In this document: piece after piece, positions 1 to 6,020 of the stretch
How positions within the stretch are numbered: the stretch's first letter is position 1
How the letters are laid out: each line of letters opens with the position of its first letter
Assembly (NCBI GenBank): GCA_041628615.1
Contig: JBFKOW010000019.1
Location: forward strand, 1-30,212
Direction: 5' to 3'
DNA from: JAMWZF01 sp041628615
GTDB taxonomy: Bacteria; Pseudomonadota; Alphaproteobacteria; Rhodobacterales; Rhodobacteraceae
Length of the DNA: 30,212 nt
Made by a program: the position numbers and the translations under genes
Notes under the pieces: generated by a model
The model's database searches: none
What the model saw: the letters and a program-made list of their open reading frames with translations, nothing else
Told to the model about the DNA's origin: nothing

Positions 1-13
1 CAAGTCCCTCTAC

Positions 14-29
14 AGGGTCGAATGACCCT
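14..29 (-). terminator. small stem-loop at the end of the rlmE/ppx chimera
   Basis: Read on the minus strand, AGGGTC and GACCCT pair as a 6-bp stem around the loop ATTC. The stem begins on the last base of the chimera's TGA stop codon. No T-run follows, so it is at best a weak or processed 3' end. Confidence 0.3.
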
Positions 30-271
30 CAGAACGGCCCACCCACGAGCACTCCGTCCGTGCTCATCAGCGAGTAGAGCAGCCCCTCGCGCAGGCCGCG
101 GTCGGCGACGGTGAGCCGGTCGGAGCCCTCTGCCTTCGCCCGCCGCACGTAGGGGTCGTTGAGCTGACGCTGCAACCACAGCGTCGAGGACAGCTTGCGC
201 CCCCGCGCGGTCTTGACCTTCACGGTCAGGTCGCGCTGCCCGCGCCCGGAACTGCCCCTGTTTTTCGGCAT
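29..271 (-). pseudogene. chimeric fragment: start of RlmE (FtsJ) joined to end of Ppx/GppA
   Basis: This 80-codon frame has an ATG start with an AAGG-type ribosome site. Residues 1-49 look like the N-terminus of the 23S rRNA 2'-O-methyltransferase RlmE, including the typical stretch VKTARGRKLSST and the following WLQRQLNDPYV. At the point where RlmE should continue into its SAM-binding domain, the frame switches at residue 50 to DRLTVADRGLREGLLYSLMS and ends in GGPF. That is a copy of the last 31 residues of the Ppx protein encoded at 1483-2598. No methyltransferase domain remains, so it cannot be a working RlmE (family length about 200-240 aa). It lies 19 bp after the MFS gene and is probably co-transcribed with it. 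The seam could come from an old tandem duplication, a transferred ppx-rlmE junction or an assembly fault. The call as a fragment is firm; the origin is open. Confidence 0.8.
32..123. repeat. 92-bp direct repeat, copy 1 (ppx 3' end, inside the chimera)
   Basis: Compared by eye base for base with 1486-1577, it shows 7 mismatches in 92 positions. Six of them fall in the third nearest the stop codon. Both copies lie in the same orientation and the same reading frame. Outside these limits the sequences differ completely. Confidence 0.9.
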
Positions 272-290
272 GGGCGCCTTTTAGACCAGT

Positions 291-1466
291 TCACCGGGCA
301 AGAGAAGCCGCTCGCTGACGGCCCAGCCACCGGAACAGGGCCAGCGCCAGAACGCAGGCCCCGCACAGGCCCGCGCCGACGTGCACGGCGATCGCGGCAT
401 TGCCTGCCCGGTCCGCGAGGCCGCCGACGATCCGCGGGGCGATCATCATCATCAGGTAATACACGGTGAAGAAGACCCCCATGCCGAAGGTCCGCGCAGG
501 CGGCGACAGCACGAGCGACGGCAGCACCATGATCGGTCCCGCCGCAAGGCCGAACGCCGCCCCGACCAGAAGCAGCAGGGCGACGAGCCCGCTGCCGGAC
601 AGCGCGGGCAGCAAGGGCATCAGGACCGCGAAGGCCAGCAGGCTGACCGCGATCACCGCGTCCCGCCGGCCCGTCCGGTCCGCGACGATGCCGCCGACGG
701 GCACGAACAGCGCGAAGATCAGCGTGAAGGCGCTGATCGCCGATCCGGCCGCCGCGATGCTCCACCCCCGGTCCGCGAGGATCGTCGGCCCGAAACTCAG
801 GATCAGCGCCAGCGCGGTGTTGTATCCCGCCCAGATCAGCGCGGCGAGCCCAAGCGCCCCCCATGGCAGGGCCCGGGCGGTCGGCAGCGGTGCGTTCGGG
901 TCTGCCGCCTTGCCCGGCGGGGCGCGGTAGAGCGCGGCGAACAGGGCGAGCCCGCCGGCCACCAGCGCCGCCGTCGACCACCAGGCCGCGCCAAGCCCGC
1001 CCCAGACCGCGGCCGCGGGCAGCACCAGCAGCGCCAGCGCGATGCCCACCGGCCAGGAATTGACGAAGATCGCCATCGCCGTGGACACCTCGCGGCCCTC
1101 GAACCAGTCCACCAGCATCTTGGTCATCACGATGTTGAGGACCACGCCCCCGGCCCCGGCGATGCCGCGGCCGGCGAGAATCACCGCCCAGGTCTCGCTC
1201 AGCGCGATCAGGACAGACCCGGCCAGCATCGCCGCCATGGCGATGGTCACCACCCGCTTTTCCCCGAACCGCGCGGCGACCGCGCCGCCGGGCAACGCGA
1301 CGACGGCCCCCGGCGCGAAATACAGCCCGATCAGCAGGCCGATGGCGGCAAGGTCCAGCCCCAGTTCCCGCGCCATCACGGGGGACACAGCGCCCACGGA
1401 CTGGAACTGGAACGCCATCGCCATCCGGGCGAGGAACAGGACCGCGAGGATCGTCCAGCGGTTCAC
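291..1466 (-). CDS. MFS transporter (CynX/NimT-like)
   Basis: A 391-aa integral membrane protein made of about twelve hydrophobic segments, the usual size for a major facilitator superfamily carrier. The N-terminal half has the loop AARFGEKRV after the second helix, matching the family's basic loop 2-3 motif. The same type of loop recurs in the second half as ADRTGRRDAV. The overall look recalls CynX/NimT-type anion or drug carriers, but the substrate cannot be read from the sequence. The start is GTG at 1466, 16 bp after the ppx stop, with no strong ribosome site; this suggests coupling to ppx. In related genomes ppx is commonly followed directly by rlmE (from memory), so this gene appears to be an insertion between the two. 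It sits exactly between the two copies of the 92-bp ppx repeat. Confidence 0.8.
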   Translation of the reverse strand: MNRWTILAVLFLARMAMAFQFQSVGAVSPVMARELGLDLAAIGLLIGLYFAPGAVVALPGGAVAARFGEKRVVTIAMAAMLAGSVLIALSETWAVILAGRGIAGAGGVVLNIVMTKMLVDWFEGREVSTAMAIFVNSWPVGIALALLVLPAAAVWGGLGAAWWSTAALVAGGLALFAALYRAPPGKAADPNAPLPTARALPWGALGLAALIWAGYNTALALILSFGPTILADRGWSIAAAGSAISAFTLIFALFVPVGGIVADRTGRRDAVIAVSLLAFAVLMPLLPALSGSGLVALLLLVGAAFGLAAGPIMVLPSLVLSPPARTFGMGVFFTVYYLMMMIAPRIVGGLADRAGNAAIAVHVGAGLCGACVLALALFRWLGRQRAASLAR

Positions 1467-1482
1467 GGTCTGACCGGGGAAA

Positions 1483-2598
1483 CTAGAACGGCCCGCCCTC
1501 CAGCACCCCGTCGGCGCTCATCAGCGAGTAGAGCAGCCCCTCGCGCAGGCCCCGGTCGGCGACGGTGAGCCGGTCGGTGGGCCAGATCCGCATCAGCGCC
1601 TGCAGGATCGCCGCCCCCGACATGATGAGGGCCTGCCGGTCCGAGCCGATCCGCGGATCGGCCCGCCGGCCGGTGGGACCGAGCGTGAGGTAGTCCCGGA
1701 TCACCGCGTCGATCTGGTCCGAGGTCATCCGCAGCCCGTCCACCTTGTTGCGGTCGTAGCGGCGCAGGCCGAGATGGCTCGCCGCCACGGTGGTCACGGT
1801 GCCGGAGGTGCCGATGATCTGGAACCCCTCGCGGACCTGTTCGGACCCGTAGGGCGCGAATTCCGACAGGTTCTCCTCGAAGAACCAGGACATCAGCGCG
1901 AACCGGGCGGAATCGTCCTCCACGTCCTCGAACTGGTCGCGCAGGGTGGCGACGCCCAGCGGCACGCTGATCCAGTCCACCACCTTCGCCGCCGGGAACG
2001 GGCCGGGATCGGCGCGGAAGCCCGAATGCAGCCGCATGATCGCCCGGGGCCGGTCGGCGCGGGGCACGTTGGTCAGGTCGATCCAGACCAGCTCGGTCGA
2101 GCCGCCGCCGATGTCGACCACCAGCAGCTGGTCGGTCCGGGTCGAGACCAGCGGCGCGCAGGACACCACCGCCAGCCGGGCCTCCTCCTCGGGGGTGATG
2201 ATGTCGAGCCGCAGCCCGGTCTCGCGCTTGATGAGCGACAGCAGGTGGCCGCCGTTGCGGGCCCGGCGGCAGGCCTCCGTCGCCACCAGCCGCATCCGGG
2301 CGACCTTGTGCCGGGATAGCTTCTGGCGGCAGATCCGCATCGCCGCGACCGTCCGGTTCATCGCGCTGCGCGACAGCCGGCCCGACCCTTCGAGCCCCTG
2401 GCCAAGCTGCACCGACTTGGAAAAGCTGTCGATCACGTGGAACTGGCTGCCCTTCGGCTGGGCAATCAGCATCCGGCACGAATTGGTGCCGAGATCCAGC
2501 GCCGCATAGAGCGTCACCGGGTCCGGCGGAATGGATGCGGACGGTTCGACCGGCTTCGGGAACGCGCCCGCACCCCTGGAGCGCCTGGGCGCCATCAT
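1483..2598 (-). CDS. ppx: exopolyphosphatase / guanosine pentaphosphatase (Ppx/GppA family)
   Basis: A cytoplasmic phosphatase of the ASKHA fold that removes terminal phosphate from polyphosphate and/or pppGpp. The first phosphate loop is ALDLGTNSCRML (residues 33-44), the second is VVDIGGGSTELVW (about 160-172), and the adenosine-type motif appears as IIGTSGTVTT. The acidic stretch TPEEEARL (about 135-142) corresponds to the family's catalytic glutamate. The start was placed at the ATG at 2598 (a second ATG follows directly) because GGAGGG stands 3-6 bases upstream. The open frame runs on to 2646 without such a site. From 2598 the protein has 371 aa, normal for the short alphaproteobacterial form without a long C-terminal HD domain. 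It heads the ppx-MFS-rlmE fragment unit. Whether polyphosphate or pppGpp is the main substrate cannot be told. Confidence 0.9.
   Translation of the reverse strand: MMAPRRSRGAGAFPKPVEPSASIPPDPVTLYAALDLGTNSCRMLIAQPKGSQFHVIDSFSKSVQLGQGLEGSGRLSRSAMNRTVAAMRICRQKLSRHKVARMRLVATEACRRARNGGHLLSLIKRETGLRLDIITPEEEARLAVVSCAPLVSTRTDQLLVVDIGGGSTELVWIDLTNVPRADRPRAIMRLHSGFRADPGPFPAAKVVDWISVPLGVATLRDQFEDVEDDSARFALMSWFFEENLSEFAPYGSEQVREGFQIIGTSGTVTTVAASHLGLRRYDRNKVDGLRMTSDQIDAVIRDYLTLGPTGRRADPRIGSDRQALIMSGAAILQALMRIWPTDRLTVADRGLREGLLYSLMSADGVLEGGPF
1486..1577. repeat. 92-bp direct repeat, copy 2 (genuine ppx 3' end)
   Basis: This is the end of the intact ppx gene and the partner of 32-123, with 85 of 92 positions identical. 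The 1.45-kb unit from one copy to the next contains the MFS gene and the first 49 codons of rlmE. Confidence 0.9.
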
Positions 2599-2867
2599 AC
2601 GCCCTCCGATTTCGAGTTGGCTCAACCCTAGGCCCGCCCCGGCCACCGCGCAAGAGCGGCGTGGGCCGCGGCACCCGCCCCGTTAAAGCCGGTTGCGGGA
2701 TCATCATGACGAATTTGAGGGTCCGGCGCTCTGGGCAGCGTGGCCGCGACGCCATATCTCTCGGGGCACGAAAGCCCGATGTCGCTTGCCTCGCGCAGCG
2801 TGTCGAAAACGGATCGCGCCGCCGCCTTCGCGGCGCGTAGACCCGGCGGCAACCGAAGAGGATTCGC
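2599..2867. other. divergent intergenic region between ppx and the C1 operon, with a GC-rich hairpin
   Basis: About 270 bp separate the two divergent start codons, so promoters for both directions should lie here. I found no convincing -35/-10 pair. A perfect 8-bp stem (CGCGCCGC / GCGGCGCG) with a 7-base loop spans 2815-2837, 30 bp upstream of the first C1 gene. A ribosome site AGAGGA precedes the ATG at 2868. I looked for cobalamin, SAM and SAH riboswitch signatures because of the downstream genes and recognised none. Confidence 0.4.
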
Positions 2868-3164
2868 ATGGCGCAGGTCACCATCGTCTACTGGCGCGAC
2901 ATCCCGGCCCAGGTCATCGTGGGCACCGGGCGGCGGGCGGCCAAGCGCGGCCTGTCCGAGCGCTTCGAACAGGCGATCGACCGTGCGGCGATGAGGTCGG
3001 GCGCCGCCGAGACCGACGCCTACCTCGCCGAATGGCGCAAGGCCGATCCCTACGAGGCCGCGGGTGCCGATGCGGAGGTCGCCGAGGCCACCGCCGCCCG
3101 GCTGGAGGCCGATTACGACACTGCGCGGCTCAAGGCGCTGATCGACAACGACGGCTGGGCGTGA
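2868..3164 (+). CDS. small 'virulence factor' family protein of the C1 operon
   Basis: A 98-aa soluble, acidic protein without signal peptide or membrane segment. The opening QVTIVYWRDIPAQVIVG followed by GRRAAKRGLSERF is typical of the small family labelled 'virulence factor' in Pfam, which I recall mostly next to methylenetetrahydrofolate reductase and corrinoid methyltransferase genes in Rhodobacteraceae and Rhizobiales. The name is historical and no virulence role is implied. The ATG at 2868 has a good site (AGAGGA, 5 bases upstream). The gene ends 26 bp before the reductase gene and is the first of four tightly spaced genes. A role as accessory subunit or chaperone in the folate/corrinoid C1 pathway is inference from context; the biochemical activity is unknown. 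Confidence 0.75.
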   Translation: MAQVTIVYWRDIPAQVIVGTGRRAAKRGLSERFEQAIDRAAMRSGAAETDAYLAEWRKADPYEAAGADAEVAEATAARLEADYDTARLKALIDNDGWA

Positions 3165-3190
3165 ACCTGGCCGGGCTCAAGGAGGCATTG

Positions 3191-4108
3191 ATGGCTCTGC
3201 TCAACTTCCGGCGCAAGGAAACCCCCGTCGCCACGGGCGGGCTCGAGGGTTTCCTCGAGGGCTACTCGATCGAGGTGATGCCCCGCACCGCCGCGAAGGT
3301 GGAGGATTTCCGGGCCCTGCTGCCGCAGGGCACCCGGGTCTACATCGCCCATATCGACGGGACCCCGATCGAGGACATGGTCGCCACCGCCGCCCGCATC
3401 GCCCGCGACGGGTTCCCGGTGATGCCGCACTTCCCGGCCCGGATCATCCGCGACAAGGCGACCCTGGCCGACTGGATCGCGCGCTACCGCGGCGAGGCCG
3501 GGGTCGACCAGGCGCTGCTGCTCGGCGGCGGCGTGGCCGAACCGGCGGGCGATTTCGACAACTCGATGCAACTGCTGGAGACCGGGCTGTTCGGGGACTT
3601 CGCCCGGCTGCACGTGGCCGGCCATCCCGAGGGCAACCGCGACATCGACCCGGACGGCGGCACCCGCGTCGTCACCGAGGCGCTGCGCTGGAAGAGCCGG
3701 TTCGCCGAGACCACCGACGCGAAGATCGCGATCGCCACCCAGTTCGCCTTCGAGGCGGCGCCGGTGATCCGCTGGGTCGACGGGCTCGCCGCGGCGGGGA
3801 TCGACCTGCCGGTCCATATCGGCATCGCCGGGCCGGCCAAGCTGCAGACGCTCATCAAGTTCGCCATCGCCTGCGGCGTCGGCCCCTCGCTGCGGGTGCT
3901 GCAGCGGCGGGCGCTGGACGTGTCCAAGCTGCTGCTGCCCTACGAGCCCACCGAGGTGCTGGCCGATCTCGCCGCGCACAAGGCCGCGAACCCGGGGTTC
4001 GGGATCGAGCAGGTGCATTTCTTCCCGCTCGGCGGGATCACCGGCACCGCCGAATGGGCCGCGGCCCATGGCGGCGCCGCCGCCCGGCCCGCCCGCGCCA
4101 CGGCCTGA
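3191..4108 (+). CDS. methylenetetrahydrofolate reductase (MetF-like)
   Basis: A 305-aa flavin-dependent TIM-barrel enzyme of the MetF family, which interconverts 5,10-methylene- and 5-methyl-tetrahydrofolate. The N-terminal EVMPRT (Glu28) corresponds to the EFFPPRT segment of E. coli MetF with its catalytic glutamate. Further family features are ALLLGGGVAEP near residue 114, VAGHPEGNRD near 141, TQFAFEA near 180 and FFPLGG near the end. The start is the ATG at 3191 with GGAGG 7 bases upstream; the open frame extends much further upstream without a site. The stop overlaps the next start by one base (TGATG). In this operon the enzyme probably oxidises methyl-THF made by the downstream methyltransferase, rather than serving methionine synthesis. 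That is an inference from context. The sequence is divergent enough from classical MetF that I give no gene symbol. Confidence 0.85.
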   Translation: MALLNFRRKETPVATGGLEGFLEGYSIEVMPRTAAKVEDFRALLPQGTRVYIAHIDGTPIEDMVATAARIARDGFPVMPHFPARIIRDKATLADWIARYRGEAGVDQALLLGGGVAEPAGDFDNSMQLLETGLFGDFARLHVAGHPEGNRDIDPDGGTRVVTEALRWKSRFAETTDAKIAIATQFAFEAAPVIRWVDGLAAAGIDLPVHIGIAGPAKLQTLIKFAIACGVGPSLRVLQRRALDVSKLLLPYEPTEVLADLAAHKAANPGFGIEQVHFFPLGGITGTAEWAAAHGGAAARPARATA

Positions 4109-4770
4109 TGCCCGCCGCGCTGCTCTTCGACCTCGACGGGACGCTCATCGACAGCGACCCGCTGCACCGGGCGGTCTTTGCCGACCTGCTCGCGCCGCAC
4201 GGCCACGTTGTCGACGCGGCGTTCTACCTCGCGCATATCCACGGCCGGCAGAACCGCGCGATCTTCGCCGAACTGATGCCCGGGGCCGATCCGGACGAGA
4301 TGGACCGCGCGAAGGAAGCCGAGTTCCGCCGCCGGCTGGCCGGCGCGCCGGTGGCCGCCACGCCGGGCCTCGGCGCGTTCCTCGAACGGACCGGCAAGGC
4401 GGGACTGCCCGCCGCCGTGGTCACCAACGCCTGCCGGGCCAACGCCCACGCGATGCTGGCCGCGCTGGGCGTCGCGGACCGGTTCGCCGCCATCCTCGGC
4501 GCCGAGGACGCCCCCGCGCCCAAGCCCGACCCGGCGCCCTACCGGGCCGGCGCCGCCGCCCTCGGCGTCGCAGCCACCGAGTGCATCGCCTTCGAGGACA
4601 GCCCCGCCGGGCTCGCCTCGGCGCGCGCCGCCGGCTGCACCGTGGTCGGGCTGGCCTCCAGCCTCGACGCCGACGCGCTGCGTGCCGCCGGCGCGCACCA
4701 CGTCATCCCGGATTTCACCGATCCCGCCCTCGTCCCCCTTCTGGCCACCGCAACCGGAGCCCCTGCATGA
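4108..4770 (+). CDS. HAD-superfamily phosphatase (beta-phosphoglucomutase / phosphoglycolate phosphatase-like)
   Basis: A 220-aa cytoplasmic HAD hydrolase with cap subfamily I architecture. Motif I is FDLDGTLIDSD (Asp nucleophile near residue 8, acid/base Asp two positions on), motif II is VVTNA, and motif III plus motif IV appear as KPDPAPY and FEDSPAG. The alpha-helical cap lies between residues about 18 and 85. All catalytic positions are present, so it should be an active phosphatase or phosphomutase, but the substrate is unknown. It overlaps the gene before it by one base and the gene after it by four (ATGA), so all three are translated together. No metal- or folate-specific feature explains why it sits between two C1 enzymes. 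A housekeeping or metabolite-repair phosphatase is one possibility. Confidence 0.8.
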   Translation: MPAALLFDLDGTLIDSDPLHRAVFADLLAPHGHVVDAAFYLAHIHGRQNRAIFAELMPGADPDEMDRAKEAEFRRRLAGAPVAATPGLGAFLERTGKAGLPAAVVTNACRANAHAMLAALGVADRFAAILGAEDAPAPKPDPAPYRAGAAALGVAATECIAFEDSPAGLASARAAGCTVVGLASSLDADALRAAGAHHVIPDFTDPALVPLLATATGAPA

Positions 4771-5732
4771 CCCGCACCGTCGTCGAATCGAAATCGAAAA
4801 CCGTCGTCATCGGCTTTGACGAGCCGTTCTGCGTCATCGGCGAGCGGATCAACCCGACCGGGCGCAAGAAGCTCGCCACCGAACTTGAGGCCGGGGACTT
4901 CTCGACCGTCGAGAAGGACGCGCTGGAACAGGTCGCCTGCGGGGCGATGGTGCTCGATGTGAATGCCGGGGTGGTCTACAACTCGAACCCCGATCCGAAC
5001 CTGACCGAACCGCCGCTGATGGCCCGGATGATCGAACTGGTGCAGGGGCTGGTGGACGTGCCGCTCTGCATCGACAGTTCGGTCCCGGGGGCGCTGGAGC
5101 GCGGGCTCGAGACCGCCGAGGGCCGGCCGCTGCTGAACTCGGTCACCGGCGAGGAGGAGCGGCTCGAGGCGATCCTGCCGCTGGTGAAGAAATACAACGT
5201 CCCGGTGGTGGCGATCTCGAACGACGATACCGGGATTTCGGAGGATCCGGACGTGCGCTTCGCGGTGGCGAAGAAGATCGTCGAGCGGGCGGCCGATTTC
5301 GGCATCCCGGCGGCCGACATCGTGGTCGATCCGCTGGTCATGCCGGTGGGAGCGATGGCGACCGCCGGCCGGCAGGTCTTCGCGCTGGTCCGCCGTCTGC
5401 GCGAGGAGCTCGGGGTGAACACCACCTGCGGCGCTTCCAACATCTCCTTCGGGCTGCCGAACCGGCACGGGGTCAACGCGGCCTTCCTGCCGATGGCGAT
5501 CGGCGCGGGGATGACGAGCGCGATCATGAACCCGGTGCGACCCGTCGAGATGGAAGCGATCCGCGCCGCCAACATGCTGATGGACCACGATCCGAACGGC
5601 GGCGCCTGGATCGGATTCTCCAAGGTGCTCGAGGCGGTGCAGGCCGGGACCCCCTTCCCCGAAGCCTCGGCTGCGGCGATGAGCGCGGGGGCCGGGCGCG
5701 GCGGACGGCGCGGCGGGCGGCGCCGGGCTTAA
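4767..5732 (+). CDS. methyltetrahydrofolate:corrinoid protein methyltransferase (MeTr/AcsE-like)
   Basis: A 321-aa enzyme with the pterin-binding TIM barrel shared by dihydropteroate synthase, AcsE and the folate domain of MetH. It moves a methyl group between tetrahydrofolate and the cobalt of a corrinoid protein. Visible signatures are FCVIGERINPTGRKKL at residues about 18-33, MVLDVNAG, LCIDSS, NDDTGI, DPLVMPVG, and TCGASNISFGLPNR, where the Asn of SNISFG corresponds to the functionally important Asn of AcsE. The protein ends in a Gly/Arg-rich tail (GAGRGGRRGGRRRA). It overlaps the HAD gene by ATGA and is the last gene of the operon. Together with the reductase it points to demethylation of a methylated amine, betaine or ether. 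The substrate-specific methyltransferase and the corrinoid protein are not in this window. Confidence 0.88.
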   Translation: MTRTVVESKSKTVVIGFDEPFCVIGERINPTGRKKLATELEAGDFSTVEKDALEQVACGAMVLDVNAGVVYNSNPDPNLTEPPLMARMIELVQGLVDVPLCIDSSVPGALERGLETAEGRPLLNSVTGEEERLEAILPLVKKYNVPVVAISNDDTGISEDPDVRFAVAKKIVERAADFGIPAADIVVDPLVMPVGAMATAGRQVFALVRRLREELGVNTTCGASNISFGLPNRHGVNAAFLPMAIGAGMTSAIMNPVRPVEMEAIRAANMLMDHDPNGGAWIGFSKVLEAVQAGTPFPEASAAAMSAGAGRGGRRGGRRRA

Positions 5733-5767
5733 CCCGGCATTTACCCTCGCCGGGGCAGTCTCGGGGC

Positions 5768-5995
5768 ATGGAGACGCCCGTTCACAGCCATGCCGAGGAC
5801 TGGATCGCCCAGGTGTTCAGCGCCCGGGCGGTGTTCACCGGTGGGGTGCTTCGGCGGTCCGTGGCCTGGGTCGAACACGAGATCGGGCGCGACAGGTTCG
5901 TCTCGGAAGTCCGGCAGCGCGGCTTTCACTTGCTCGAATGCGGCGGACAGTTCGTCGTCGTTTGCAACAACGGTCCGATCCGAATGATCTGCTAG
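5768..5995 (+). CDS. 75-aa conserved-looking hypothetical protein
   Basis: A short soluble protein with the segments DWIAQVFSARAVFTGGVLRR, VEHEIGRDRFVSEVRQRGFH and LLECGGQFVVVCNNG, ending with RMIC. It carries two Cys (one near residue 58, one in CNNG) plus a C-terminal Cys. From memory, short proteins of this kind in Rhodobacteraceae are sometimes labelled N-(5'-phosphoribosyl)anthranilate isomerase. That label cannot be right for a 75-residue protein with no barrel, so I do not use it. The gene begins 35 bp after the methyltransferase gene with only a weak purine-rich site, and could be read from the same transcript. It converges on the aldolase gene, with a perfect palindrome between them. 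The pattern of ordered hydrophobic and charged residues and the good codon use support a real gene. Function unknown. Confidence 0.65.
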   Translation: METPVHSHAEDWIAQVFSARAVFTGGVLRRSVAWVEHEIGRDRFVSEVRQRGFHLLECGGQFVVVCNNGPIRMIC

Positions 5996-5999
5996 AAAC

Positions 6000-6020
6000 C
6001 TGATTTTCGACGAAAATCAG
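6000..6020. terminator. palindrome between convergent genes (TTTTCG/CGAAAA core), likely bidirectional 3'-end element
   Basis: Arms CTGATTTTCG and CGAAAATCAG form a perfect 10-bp inverted repeat around a single central base. It lies between the stop of the 75-aa gene (5995) and the stop of the aldolase gene, whose TGA (6019-6017) is inside the right arm. There is no clean T-run after either arm. A second palindrome with the same core follows 6 bp later. Confidence 0.5.

Noticed and set aside
32..1577. Direct repeats as attachment sites of an integrative element
   Set aside because: The unit between them holds only an MFS gene and the start of rlmE, with no integrase, and the repeat is coding sequence of a host gene.
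2599..2867. Possible cobalamin, SAM or SAH riboswitch in front of the C1 operon
   Set aside because: Expected from function, but I found no B12 box or SAM/SAH consensus; only a plain GC-rich hairpin is present.
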